The notes beneath the pieces were generated by a model. It was not told where the DNA came from. It saw only the letters and a program-made list of their open reading frames with translations, and ran no database searches. From NCBI GenBank assembly GCA_030035585.1, contig CM057472.1:89091601-89155600 (forward strand): 64,000 bases of DNA. The letters are read 5' to 3'. Shown here in pieces: positions 1 to 11,245 of this stretch. How positions within the stretch are numbered: position 1 is the stretch's first letter; every line of letters starts with the position of its first letter. The DNA comes from Dugong dugon. Taxonomy: Eukaryota; Chordata; Mammalia; Sirenia; Dugongidae. The translations under genes and the position numbers were made by a program.

Positions 1-3000
1 GGCCCTTGTCACTGGACTCCTGTACCTCATTAGTCTCATTTGGTTTTATGGGGCTGTCCACTCCCAGGCTGAACAGTGAACCTCGGAGGTAACTTCACCA
101 CTGAGCTAAAAGGGTGTCTGGGGGCCATACTCTCGGGGTTTCTGCAGTCTCCTTTAGGCCGGTAAATCTGGTCTTTTTTTTTTTTTGTGAGTTAGAATTA
201 TGCTCTACATCCTTCTCCAGCTCTGTCCAGAACCCTCTGTTGTGATCCTGGTCAGAGCAGTCAGTGGTGGTAGCCGGGCACCATCTAGCTGTACTGGACT
301 CAGTCCAGTGGAGGCCTTGGTAGCTGTGGACAATTAGTCCTTTGGACTAATCTTTTCCTTGTCTCCTGTTCTCTTCATTCTCCCTTGCTACTGAAGGGAT
401 GAGACCAGTGGAGTATCTTAGATGGCCGCTCACAGGCTTTTAAGACCCCAGACACTACTCACCAAGGTAGAATGGAGAGCATTGTCTTTATAAGCTGTGT
501 CATGCCAGTTGAGCTAGATGTTCCCCGAGACCATGGTCCCCACAGCCCTCCGCCCAGCAATTCAGTCTCTCAGGGAGTTTGGATGTGTCTATGGGGCTTC
601 CATGACCTTTCCTTGTACAAGTTGTGCTAGTTTCCCCTGTATTGTGTACTGTCCCACACTTCACCTGAGATACCACTTATCTATTGCCTATTTAGTATTT
701 CCCCCCCACCCCTTCCATCCTTGGGAACCAACAAAGATTGGTACATTTTGTGTGTGAACTTTTTCATGGGTTTTTTACAATATTTGTCCTTTTGTGATTG
801 ACTTATTTCACTCAGCATAATGTCCTCCAGTTTCATCCATGTTATGAGATGCTTCACAGATTCATTGCTGTTCTTTCTCGTTGCATAGTACTCCATTGTG
901 TGTATCTACCATAGTTTGTTTATCCATTCATCTGTTGATGGGCATCTAGGTTGTTTCCATCCTTCTGCTATTGTGAACAATGCTGCCATGAACATATGCC
1001 ATGCATATGTCTATTCGAGTGACGACTCTTATTTCTCTAGGATATATTCCTAGGAGTGGGACTGCTGGATTGAATGGTATGTCTATTTCTAGCTTTCTGA
1101 GGGAGCACCATATCATTTTCCAAAATGGTTGTATCATTTTGCATATCCACCAGCAGTGTGTAAGTGTTCTGATCTCCCCGCAGCCCCTCCAACATTTGTT
1201 ATTTCCAGTATTTTTGATTCGTGCCAGTAATGCCGGGGTGAGATGGTATCTCATTGTGGTTTTAATTTGCATTTCTCTAATGGCTAGTGATTGTGAGCAT
1301 TTCCTCATGTGTCTGCTGGCCATTTGAATGTCTTCTTTGGTGAAGTGTCTGTTCATTTCCTTTGCCCATTTTTTAGTAGGATTATTTGTCTTTTTGTTGT
1401 AGAGGTGTTGGATTTTCTTGTAGATTACGGAGATTAGACCTTTGTCTGACTTGTACTGTCCAAAAATTTTTTCCCAGTCTGTAGGTTCTCTTTTTACTCT
1501 TTTGGTGAAGTCTTTTGAAGAGCATAGCTGTTTGATTTTTAGAAGATCCCAGTTATTTAGCTTATCTATTGGGGTTTGTGCGTTGATGGTTATGGTTTGT
1601 AACCTGTTAATGCCATGTATTAAGGCCTGAAGTGTGGTCCTATTTTTTCTTCTATGAACTTTATAGTTTTAGGCTTTATATTCAGGTCTTTGATCCATTT
1701 TGAAGTAGTTTTTGTATATGGTGTGAGGTATGGGTCCTGTTTCATTTTTTTGCAGATGGATATCCAGTTTTACCAGCACCATTTGTTAAAAAGACTGTCT
1801 TTTCCCCATTTGATGGCCTTTGGTCCCTTGTCGAAGATCAGGTGACAGTAGGTGGATGGATTTACATCTGGGTTCTCAATTCTGTTCCATTGGTCAATAT
1901 ATCTGTCGTTGTACCAGTACCAGGCTGTTTTGAGTACTGTAGCTGTATAGTAGGTTCCGAAGTCAGGTTGTGTGAGTCCTCCAACTTTATTCTTCTTCTT
2001 CAGTAGTGCTTTACTTATTCTGGGCTTCTTCCCTTTCCATATAAAGTTAACGATTAGTTTTTCCATCTCTTTGAAGAATGTTGTTGGTATTTGGAACGGG
2101 ATTGCACTGTATTTGTAAATTTCCTTGGGTAGAATTATCATTTTCACAATGTTGAGTCTGCCTATCCATGAGCATGGTATGTTTTTCCATTTATGTAGAT
2201 CCCTTTGGGTTTCATGCCACAGTGTTTTGTAGTTTTCTTTATATAGGTCTTTTACATCCCTGGTCAGATTTATTCCTAAGTATTTTATCTTTATAGGGGC
2301 TATTGAAAATGGTATTGTTTTCCTGATTTCCTTTTCATCGTTCTCCTTACTGGTGTATAGGAATCCAACTGATTTTTGAATGTTTATCGTGTATCCTGTT
2401 ACTCTGCTGAATCTTTCTATTAGTTCCAGTAGATTTCTCGTAGAGTCTTTAGGGTTTTCTATGTATAGTATCATATCATATGCAAACAGGGACAGTTTAA
2501 CTTCTTCATTACCAATTTGGATGCCCTTTATTTCTTTTTCTTGCCTTATTGCTCTAGCTAGAACTTCCAGCACAATGTTAAATAGGAGTGGGGATAAAGG
2601 GCATCCTTGTCTTGTTCCTGTTTTCATGGGGAATGTTTTCAGCCTCTCTCCATTAAGAATGATGTTGGCTGTTGGTTTTGCACAGGTGCCTTTATTATGT
2701 TGAGAAATTTCCCTTCTATACCTATTTGATTGAGAGTTTTTATCAGGAATGGGTGTTAGACTTTGTCAAATGCCTTTTTTGTGTCAATTGAGATGATCCT
2801 GTGATTCTTTCCTTTTATTTATGTGGTGGATTACATTTATTGATTTTCTAATGTTGAACCATCCTTGCATACCTGGTATGAATCCTACTTGGTTGTGGTG
2901 TATTATTTTTTTGATATGATGCTGAATTCTATTGGCTAGAATTTTCTTGAGAATTTTTGCATCTATATTCATGAGAGATATTGGTCTGTAATTTTCTTTT

Positions 3001-3475
3001 TTTGTGACATCTTTGCCTGGTTTTGGTATCAGCATTATGCTGGCTTCATAGAATGAATTTGGAAGTGTTGCTTCCTCTTCTATGCTCTGAGATAGCTTGA
3101 GTAGTACTGGTACAAGCTCTTCTGTAAATGTTTTGTAGAATTCTCCAGTGAAGCCATCTGGGCCAGGGCTTTTTTTGGTTAGGAGTTTTTTTTTTTATTA
3201 GCTTTTCAATCTCTTCTCTTGCTATGGGTCTGTTCATATTTTCAACATCACTTTGTTGTAGTTTGGGTAGGCCATGTATTTCTAGAAATTTATCCATTTC
3301 CTCTAGGTTTTCAAATTTGTTGGAGTATAGTTTTTCATAATATTCTGTTATAATCCTTTTTATTTCAGTTGGGTCTGTTGTAATGTCCCCCATTTCATTT
3401 CTTATTTGGGTTATTTGTGTCCTCTCCTGTTTTTCTTTGGTTAGTCTGGCCAGTGGTTTGTCGATTTTTAAACTT
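1..3475 (-). mobile_element. L1-A: 5'-truncated L1 LINE, 3' UTR running off window
   Basis: A minus-strand L1 retrotransposon. Positions 1 to about 680 are the 3' UTR. It matches, with differences, the 3' UTR copies at 14507-15111, 15331-15712 and 19903-20160. Conserved stretches include a run around 425-455 (CTCACAGGCTTTTAAGACC). The ORF2 remnant follows to about 3475, where L1 homology stops inside the region upstream of the reverse transcriptase motifs, so the copy is 5'-truncated. The 3' end and poly(A) tail lie outside the window. I saw no target duplication because one flank is missing. The L1 family assignment is firm; the subfamily is not determined. Confidence 0.93.
681..3475 (-). 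pseudogene. L1-A ORF2 remnant (reverse transcriptase and C-terminal domain)
   Basis: ORF2p is the L1 endonuclease/reverse transcriptase; only the RT and C-terminal parts remain. Minus-strand pieces in order are an N-side segment (3046-3393), a segment with the text [20 protein letters not shown] (2784-3035), the main RT piece (1770-2627), and the C-terminal zinc-knuckle region with CWRGCGE and HCWW (946-1356), ending with MEYYATRK (681-896). The RT piece has [20 protein letters not shown]. The catalytic box, normally FADD, reads FAYD here, because position 2480 is A where L1-B has C (21909). Several frameshifts and stops separate the pieces. The copy cannot make active enzyme. Confidence 0.92.
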
Positions 3476-4825
3476 TATATTTTTGTGCTGGTATAAGACA
3501 GGCATCTGTTTGTCAGTGACAAATGCCACCTGTTTCCAGTACCTTCTCTTGCCTGCCCTTCATTCACTTAGGTGACTTCTGTTAGCCACAGAGAAAAAAG
3601 GGAAAGAACATGGGTATAACATATTGCCTGCTATGCACATCGGGCCGAATAAAGTATCAGTAGAAATTACATCTACTTAGATTCTTGTTTCATAATCTCT
3701 TGATAAAAATTTAGACTGCAAATATATAATCAAATCATGATAAATAAAAGTTTAGTAAAATATACTAGGAGTGCTTGGTTTTGTTCTATTTGTAGTAGTC
3801 TAGATTTCTAGATGTTTCTACCTATGCTTGGATTTCACTCAGAAATGTTCAGTAACCAAACTACTAAAAGATGCTTAATGAAAGTTAATTGTAAGGTAGT
3901 GTAGACCTTCAGGGCCACATCATATTAGTGCTTTCAATAAATCAATATAACATGATCTAGTTATAATTCTTATTTACTATATCCTTAAGTAACATGTTAG
4001 ATTTAAACAGAACTTAAATACAATATAAATTATATTTCAAAGTCAATGTGAAATAAGAGATTAAATGGTTTCCAAAAAGAAAACCTCATCATTGTTAGCT
4101 TCAGCCATACAGGGTCAATAAAGTATAAATCACAAAAACTGCACATTACAAATGCAGCCCTAAGGGGATATGTGGAGATGTCCTTGGACGAAGGCCTTGT
4201 CTGGCAGGACTGGACAGCAGGGTTATTTGCTTTGCATCTCTCCTTTATGAGGAACTTTAAAAATTACATGGGTAAATATACACATGTAATTAATTGACTT
4301 GATAATGAAATGCTTTGTGGTTAGAGTTCTATGAATAAATGGCATGGGGTATGATAACTCATACCCTATGAGGATTTGAATTCATATATGATACTACAGG
4401 GACAACCTGTGAACTATCATATCTCTAAAACAAATAGTATCCTGGCAATTTGTAATAAAAAAAAAGAAGATAGTTCATAATTTAAAATCACGAATCAAAA
4501 AAGTTATCTATTGTCAACATAATGTGCAACTCTCTTTAATTCTTAGGTCTTTCTGAACTATAGTTAAAGCTTTAGGTGGGCAAACGAGCTTCTAGTAGTA
4601 AATACAAAAGTCTCTATTTACCTATATTGTGCTAATATATTAATTCTATTAATTTCAATCCTGACTTCACAAATGTCAGTAAACTCTGATAAGATGGAGT
4701 ATAAAAGTCTCCAGTGCTTTTTGGTCCTTCCTCCCTGCCCCCAATCTTCTTTGTGCATCAGCAAGATGTCAAGAGTTTTCACACAGAAAAAAAATACTGA
4801 AAGAGACAAGCCAACTCTTTCTCAC
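3476..4825. other. AT-rich intronic DNA, no feature recognised
   Basis: The stretch between L1-A and the exon at 4826 shows no convincing coding frame, RNA gene or clear repeat. It is AT-rich with short A/T runs, for example at 4456-4466. A 63-residue minus-strand open frame at 4618-4809 partly overlaps the intron just downstream of the candidate exon and has no coding signature. Confidence 0.5.
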
Positions 4826-4903
4826 TCTGAAGTCTTTGAAATCTTCTAGTAGGCTCAGTTTCTCAGGCACAGACTCCAGATGGTCCAAGGCCACGCGGGT
4901 ACT
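4826..4903 (-). CDS. Candidate internal coding exon, 78 nt, phase 0-0, unidentified coiled-coil-like gene
   Basis: The minus strand shows a 3' splice site with a T-rich tract ending in TTTTGTTTTCAG, then 78 nt, then a donor A|GTGAGA. Only one frame is open through the segment. It gives 26 residues beginning STRVALDHLESV and ending LLEDFKDFR. Hydrophobic residues recur with roughly heptad spacing, interrupted by one Pro, which suggests an alpha-helical or coiled-coil segment. Codon use is GC-richer than the flanks, as expected of an exon in AT-rich introns. It joins in phase to the 24-nt exon at 53140-53163. I do not recognise the protein. The donor has A at its last exon base, which is a mild weakness. 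A retrocopy is unlikely because intron signals are present on both sides. Confidence 0.6.
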
Positions 4904-5640
4904 CTGAAAACAAAAACATAAGGAAACCAAACATTATAAAAAATTGATTAATACTCTCAGAATCCAAATACTAAAAATCAGGTGTACCACTAGTATTAGC
5001 AGTTTAAGCTGTAGATTTACAGTAAATAGGAACATATGTAATAACTTCTTTAAGATAAATGTATCTTTTTAAACAGAACACTTATTTCCCTTCAAAAAGT
5101 GTATGTGATGTGGATTTGCAAGACTGACTCAGATATAAAAAAGCTTCCTGGATAATTGCTTTCATCTGATATGCAATGAAACATTTTATAGAGCATTTCA
5201 TATTTAATATTAATTTACAAACTTGCTTCAGTGAACATGAGAAATAAACCACAAGCAGTACTTAGGAAAAGATGAATTTGCAATTATTTATAAAGCATAT
5301 TAAAGGTCCTTTAAGAAAAGAGTTCTTAAAAATTATTTTAGTTAGAAAGAAAAAGAGGAACAGTTCTCAAAAGACTTGGGAAAATATCTGAAATTAAACA
5401 TTTGCGACATGGATACAAGATTCTGTTGATTATAAATCATTAATTTACATTAGAGTCTTTGATTAGCTGGTCACTGTCAATAAAAACATTAAAAGGGAAT
5501 GATCTGAAAATTATTTCGAAGGCAATGTGAAATAAGAGGTTAAATTGTAGAATAAACTTGAGACCAGAGATTGTGTTATATGTAGCTCTGTATTCTTAGT
5601 GTCTGTCAGAGTGCCAGCACATAGTAGGCAAGAAACGTTG
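4904..5640. other. Intronic DNA ending in a possible L2 tail
   Basis: AT-rich sequence without a recognisable gene. The last part (about 5560-5636) resembles the 3' end of a LINE2 element: 'gagaccagagattgtg', then 'gccagcacatagtagg'. It is cut off by the RTE fragment at 5641. Confidence 0.4.
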
Positions 5641-5980
5641 CCGTTGTTAGTTGCCATCGAGTCGATTCCAACTCATAGCAACCTTATGTACAACAGAACA
5701 AAACACTGCCTGGTCCTGTGCCATCCCGCCAATTGTTGCTATGTTTCAGTGCATTGCTGCAGCCACTGTTTCCGTCAATCCGTCTCGTCGAGCGTCTTCC
5801 TCTTTTTGCTACTCCCTACTTTACCAAGCACGATATCTTTCTCCAGGGACTGATCCTTCCTGATAACATGTCCAAAGTGCATGAGACGAAGTCTTGCCAT
5901 CCTTGCTTGTAAGGAGCATCCTGGTTGTACTTCTTCCAAGACAGAGTTGTTTGCTCTTCTGGCAGTCCATGGTATATTCT
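5641..5980 (-). mobile_element. RTE/BovB-like LINE, 3' fragment
   Basis: The plus-strand text starts with a short GTTGCCGTTGTTAG tail, then the GCCATCGAGTCGATTCCAACTC block that also forms the tail of the AfroSINEs here, then sequence found in no SINE copy. The minus-strand frame at 5775-6029 contains ARLRLMHFGHVIRKDQSLEK and then DIVLGK. This resembles the C-terminal end of RTE-clade (BovB-type) reverse transcriptase ORFs, where an L-x-x-x-GH-x-x-R motif is followed by SLEK and LGK. The element is 5'-truncated at about 5980, and its first residues in that frame come from unrelated sequence. The shared 3' tail suggests this is the LINE family that mobilised the SINEs. Confidence 0.75.
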
Positions 5981-6197
5981 GCAGGGTGAAATGTATTTGC
6001 TTTCCATTGCCGTCTCCTTTGGCAGGCACTTGGGTTTCACCTTCCTCTGTTCCGAGTCATTTTAACATTTTTCTTTCATTGCTCTGTGGTTTGGAGTCAT
6101 AGGTGCTCTTCTTTTTGTCAACATCTAGATCAGTGTTTCTATTTCTTCATATTCTTATTTTTTTATCTGATTTTTGAGAGAGGAGAGAAATACTCTT

Positions 6198-6607
6198 TGT
6201 CTTAGTTATCTAGTGCTGCTATAACAGAAATACCACTAGTAGGTGGCTTTAACAAACAGAAATTTATTTTGTTACAGTTTAGGAGGGCAGAAGTCTGAAT
6301 TCAGCATCCTGGCTCTGGGGAAAGGCTTTCTCTGATTGGCCTGGAAGAAGTTCTCTGTCTCTTCTGAGCTTCTGGTCCTGGGCAATCTTCACGTGGTTTG
6401 GCACCTCTCTTCCCCTGTCTCTCCTTGCTTGCTAGCTTGTGTTTAATCTCTTTTATATCTTAAAAGAGATGGACTCAAGCTATATCCTGACTAATCCTAC
6501 CTCATCAACATAACAAAGACAACCCATTCCCAAATGAGATTATAACCAGAGGCATAGAGGTTAGGATTTGCAATACATATTTTTGGGAGACAATTCAATC
6601 CATAATA
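6198..6607 (-). repeat. 3' LTR of the MaLR element
   Basis: This is the downstream LTR in element orientation. It shares long stretches with 8209-8616, such as TCTAGTGCTGCTATAACAG against TCTAGTGCGGCTACAACAG and the ACAAAGACAACCCATTCCCA block. Many substitutions separate the two, so the insertion is old. Confidence 0.78.
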
Positions 6608-8186
6608 TTTCAATCTTTGACCCTCAATTTGATGTCCTTGCCACATGCAAAATATATTCACCCCATCACATCATCTCAAGTCTTAAATCAGCTCCAAGTC
6701 AAAAATCTCATCTTCTGCATCATCTAAATCAAATATAGGGGAAGTTTTAGGCGTATTTCATCCTAAGGCAAAATTCCTCTTTATCTGCGAACCTGTGAAA
6801 TCTAGAATACAAGTTATCTGTTTCCAAAGTACAATGGTGGAGCAGGCACAAGGTAGACATTTTCATTACAAATGAGATAAATTGGAGGAAAATAAGGGGT
6901 AAAAGGCACCAAGAAAGTCAGCAGAACACATTACATTAGCCTTCAAGACTTGAAAATAATCTTTGGTTCTCTGAGACAATTTAGACAGTGACCCTGCCAT
7001 CTGGACTCTAGGTATTGGCCACACTCTCCAGATTCTGGATGGAGGCCTCTCGGCCTTGGGTTTTAGCTCTGCCTTCCAGGCCCACTGGAGAGGCAACTTT
7101 GCTCCCTCAGATTTGGGTGGCCCCATTCTCCTAGTCCCTCTGAGTGGTGACCCTACCCCCTTGGCACTGCCAGGCCCCATTCTTCTGCCCCTTGAGCAAA
7201 TCAGCTCCACCCTTTCAGTTTTGGGTAGCAGCCCCATCCCACAGCAACCTTAACTACAGCCCACACTCCGGAACCGAGTTGGTGAAGATCTGACTCTTTT
7301 AAACCTAGGAGGCTGTGGCCCCACCCTTTGACATTGAGAAGGTACTGCTTCTTGTGTTCCTTCCAACAGTTCTGCTGATCACCGAGCTGCTCCAGAGACG
7401 GTTCTTTTCTTTTCTTAGAGCACAACAGACACAGCTCCTTTGGCCAGTTTCCTGCCTGTAGAGTTCCAAGAGGCAGACAGTGTTCTTTCCTTTCTTTCTT
7501 CCTCTGTCCCCATCAGTCTAAGCTGATGGATTTTCTGTTTTGGTAGGTGGTTAGATTCTCAGTCACAGGCTTAATCTCTTTATCAAAAAATTGTGTAGCC
7601 ACATTCTGGGTGAACCCTCTAGGACACGTGTCCTTAGTTTGTACAACAGAATTTTCCAAATCTTTAAGTTCTGTTTTCATTTTGCACAGTTCATTTTTAA
7701 GTCTTTGTCTTTCCTCTCACATTTTACTATAAGCAGCAAGGAGAAATCATGTGGCCCCTTTAAGATCTTGCTTAGAAATCTCAGTTCATCACTTCCAAGT
7801 TCTACCTTCCACCAAACATTTGAATGTAATTCGAACAAGTTCTTTGCCACTGCATAACAAGCATCACCCTTTCTCCATTGTTCAATCACATGCTCATCAT
7901 TTTCTTTTATAACCTCACCAGAAGCACATTTAACGTCCACATTTCTAGCAAAATTCTGTTGCTGGCATCACACGTATTCTCTAAAATGATAGAGACTTTC
8001 TGTATAGCTCTCCTCACTTCCTTCTGAGCCCTCAGCAGAATTCCTTTGATGTCTGTAATTCTACCGACGGTCTCTTTAAGGCAATCTAGGCTTTTACGAT
8101 TAGGCACCTTAAAAATCTTCCAGCCTCTACCCATTACCCAATTCCAAAACCAGTCCCACATTTTAGGTGTCTGTTAGAGCAGCACT

Positions 8187-8203
8187 CTCACTTCTTGGTA
8201 CCA
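8187..8203 (-). promoter_or_regulatory. Primer binding site, tRNA-Leu type
   Basis: Read on the minus strand, TGGTACCAAGAAGTGAG lies five bases inside the end of the 5' LTR. ERVL/MaLR elements carry a tRNA-Leu primer site starting TGGTACCA, and this fits in sequence and position. Confidence 0.65.
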
Positions 8204-8208
8204 AATTC

Positions 8209-8616
8209 TGTCTTTGTTATCTAGTGCGGCTACAACAGAAATACAAGTGGGTGGCTTTAACAAACAAATTTATTTTCTCACAGCTTAGGAGACTACAAGC
8301 CCAAATTCAGGGTGCTGGCTCTAGGGGAAGGCTTTCTCTCTCTGTCAGCTCTAGAGGAAGGTCCTTGTCTCTTCTGAGCTTCAGCTCCTGGGCAATCTTC
8401 ATGTGGCTTGGCATCTCTCTTATACTGTCTCTCCATGTTAGCTTGCATTTAATCTCTTTTATATCTCAAAAGAGATTGGCTCAAGATATACCCTACACGA
8501 ATCCCACCTCATTAACATAACAAAGACAACCCATTCCCAAACGGGATTATAACCATAGGCACTGAGGTTAGGATTTGCAACATGTATTTTTGGGGGACAC
8601 AATTCAATCCATAACA
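8209..8616 (-). repeat. 5' LTR of the MaLR element
   Basis: This is the upstream LTR in element orientation, ending at the outer TG/CA terminus at 8616. It pairs with 6198-6607. A third, solo relative lies at 19647-19902. Confidence 0.78.
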
Positions 8617-8895
8617 CCTTTACTTTGCTATTCTGAAATTAGAAGTCATATGTACTGTTTTCAAATTCATAAATTCTTATTTTTTCAAGGTCCATTTAAA
8701 GGATTTAGTATTTTGTTCCTTCTGCTTAACATTTATATTCTTGCCAGTCTTTTTTCCACATGTGCCCCTATGCTAACTCACACTGCCATATATTTTAAAT
8801 GGCTTCATTTAAATTTCTTTCATGTGTAGGAAACATTCGTCAAAATAAATGTTTCTTAATATAGGCCACAACATGGACGTTTAGGAGACAAAAAG

Positions 8896-9059
8896 AACCA
8901 AAACAAAACCCATTGCCGTCAAGTCGATTCCAACTCATAGCAACCCCACAGGACAGCCTAGAACAGACTAGGGTTTCCAAGGAGTGGCTGGTGGATTCAA
9001 ACTGCAAATCTTTTTGGTTAGCAGCCAAGCTCTTAACCACTGCACAACCAGGGCTCCAG
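8896..9059 (-). mobile_element. AfroSINE, minus strand, with target duplication
   Basis: tRNA-headed SINE. Its head (GGAGCCCTGG on the minus strand) is at the right and its CCAAAAC tail is at the left. The flanks share GTTTAGGAGA at 8879-8888 and 9060-9069, a 10-bp target-site duplication. Confidence 0.88.
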
Positions 9060-9441
9060 GTTTAGGAGAACAGATAGATTTACCAACTATATATGCTATA
9101 ATCATTTAAAGAATAAAAGTATAAATTTTCTCAAGAATTATACTGGCTCTTGAACAATAAAATGCATAGCAATGCCCCAATAATTTTAAAGCAAAATTTT
9201 ATGCATTTAGTAAAATCCTCTTCATAAACACAGGTTCTAATAGGCTCGTAGTTTTAAAACTTTATTTCCCTTTTTTCATTCCATTAATTTTTCTCATTTA
9301 GCAGTGGTTCTCTGAACCTAGGTTAAGCATGTTAATTTTATTCTTAGTATAAGCAAATGATCTTTCCCTACTCTAAAACTGGCCTGCTATGCAAATATTT
9401 TTGCTTAAAATTTTCAATCAGTCACGTGAGTGTATGAAAAC

Positions 9442-9960
9442 ATTTTTTTTTTTTGAATGTTTTCAAATACCAGTTTATTTTGCCTCTTTTATTATGTTTG
9501 GGGAATACATATTTAAGGGGCTACATTTTTTTGTGAGTAAACATTGAAAAAACTCCTTGGCTTCTTCTTTCATGATCTTTGGGATATGCAGTTGTCCACC
9601 CACTGTTTCCACCTCTCAGGTTCACTGGAAAGCTGCTTTCCCATTGGTAGTGCATACTGCCACAAGGCAGGGGCCTTTATGACTGTTTGAAACCAAAAAA
9701 CCAAGTGGGTGCCGCAAGTTACAGTTTCTACAGGGTATTGTATGAGGTGTGTGCATTTTTGGTAGGAAACATAGAAATTTTGAAAAATTTTCTCTGGGAG
9801 ACCGTATGTCTCTCTCAACTCTAGGGGATGCCTGCCGGGTAAAATTAGTGGAACAACCTATGTTCCTCAGGACTTGGAGGGTAGGATTGTTGGTGGAGTG
9901 AAGAATCCATACTACCTACTAAAAACTCAACAACACTTAATGATTCAGCATGCTTCCATT
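9442..9960 (-). pseudogene. Putative processed retrocopy of an unidentified mRNA
   Basis: On the minus strand this segment ends in a poly(A) tract (plus-strand T run 9444-9455). AATAAA lies about 20 nt upstream of the tract, and a second AATAAAA lies further up. The longest frame (9570-9818, 82 aa) contains ALWQYALPMGKQLSSEPERW followed by KQWVD and ends before the candidate 3' UTR. There is no intron signal. A weak duplication, ATGAAAACA, occurs at about 9434-9442 and 9963-9971. These are hallmarks of LINE-mediated retroposition of a spliced mRNA. I do not recognise the parent gene, and the 5' end is inferred only from the weak duplication. Confidence 0.45.
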
Positions 9961-11040
9961 AATGAAAACACATGGTATCAACAAAAACCTCAAAGCAGAA
10001 AATAATTGGGTCTTGAAAGGGTTAAGGGCAGTAATTAACAGATCTTCACAAATTCATAATACCTATTTCATTATGACTTATTTTATATTCCATTTATCTG
10101 TTGCTTCTAAATATATTCCTCACTATCAGAAATACTTTCTGGTACACACACTTTTCTCTTCATCCTTATATTCTAGTCAATCAATTAACAATGAATGTGT
10201 ATCTAGATGTCACAGAAAGATCCACAAGACATAGAACACACATTTCCTGTTTTTCAAGAGCCTTTAACTTACTGGTTGGGAGGAAATGCATATGCAAAAG
10301 ATACAAGAAATATACAAACAAAAAAAATATTGCTACTTATTTTAAGGGAATTACATACAGAAATGCTAAGATTTCTAGGGAATCTGCAATAATAAGGTAA
10401 TCAAGACAATGAGTCCAGGCTCACAGGCATCTTAGATCTCATAAAACTGATGCCACGTTATTTTTTGGAGTATATTTTCTGACTCTTCTTTCTCTTGTCT
10501 TCTCCTCCTCTCTTTCTCTTTCTCCTCCTCCTCCTCCTTTTCTCTCTCAGTGTAAGTTGGCTTGCTTAAAACCACCACTTTGGCCTACAGACTTGAGAAT
10601 ATGCATATTCATGTTCAAACTCCAGTTTTTGTTTTTCTCAATGTGAGATTGGCTGGGGTTCTGTAACTACAGTCTTGTCACATTATATGTTATTTCAAAT
10701 TCACTTTTCGCCAAAAGCTAACAGTGCTAGAGAGACAAGATCGATTGGCAGATAAATAGCCTAAGATAACTTGTTGGATATCAGAGATACCAAGAGGACT
10801 TATACATGTTAGTTCCTGGGGGCAAAACTCCTAGCGCAAAGTCAGGGAAACTCTTAATTTTTTAAGTTGGTTAAATTTTTTTGCCTTACATTGTTTAATG
10901 TTTTAAATGGGAGGATAAGTCCCCACTGTTAGAATTAAGAGAGCAAGTTTTCAAGTTGAGTTCAATAATGGCACCAGCAAATGACAGTTAATTACTTAAC
11001 TTGTCTTTAATTTTCTTAATACAATTTTTAAGTAACCAAA
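9961..11040. other. Unique AT-rich DNA with a pyrimidine-rich tract
   Basis: No gene seen. The open frames at 9950-10400 overlap in three registers, with no conserved signature. A CT-rich simple tract, with CTC/CCT runs, lies at about 10481-10550. Confidence 0.5.
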
Positions 11041-11065
11041 AAAAAAAAAAAAAGAAAAAAGAAAA

Positions 11066-11245
11066 AACAAATCCACTGCCATCGAGTCAATTCCGACTCA
11101 TGGCAACCATATAGGATTTCCAAGGCTGTAAATCTCTACAGAAATAGACTGCCACATCTTCCTCACTTGGAGCCACTGGTAGTTTCAAACTGCCAGTATT
11201 TCCGTTAGCAGTCAATTGGTTTAACCATTGCACCACCAGAGCTCC
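11066..11245 (-). mobile_element. AfroSINE, minus strand, degenerate
   Basis: The head is at the right (minus-strand GGAGCTCTGGTGGTGC). The tail GCCATCGAGTCAATTCCGAC is at the left and is preceded by an A-rich tract at 11038-11068. The central part is diverged. No clear target duplication was found. Confidence 0.85.

Larger units (their letters stand above)
6198..8616 (-). mobile_element. MaLR/ERVL-type LTR retrotransposon, nearly complete, no intact gene
   Basis: Two related blocks of about 410 bp (6198-6607 and 8209-8616) lie in the same orientation around about 1.6 kb of internal sequence. Both begin TGTCTT on the plus strand, and the right one ends CCATAACA, giving TG...CA termini. The minus-strand order is LTR (8616-8209), primer binding site, internal region, LTR. 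The internal text resembles non-coding MaLR internal sequence, including the GTAATGGGTAGAGGCTGGAAG block read on the minus strand near 8108-8130. The longest open frames (87 aa at 7677-7940, 84 aa at 7907-8161, 123 aa at 6866-7237) have no gag or pol signature I could recognise. MaLR elements are normally non-autonomous. I could not find a clear 5-bp target duplication. Confidence 0.8.

Noticed and set aside
5599-6102. Several Ser/Cys-rich plus-strand frames of 64-84 codons
   Set aside because: They are antisense to the RTE reverse transcriptase end, which explains the open frames.
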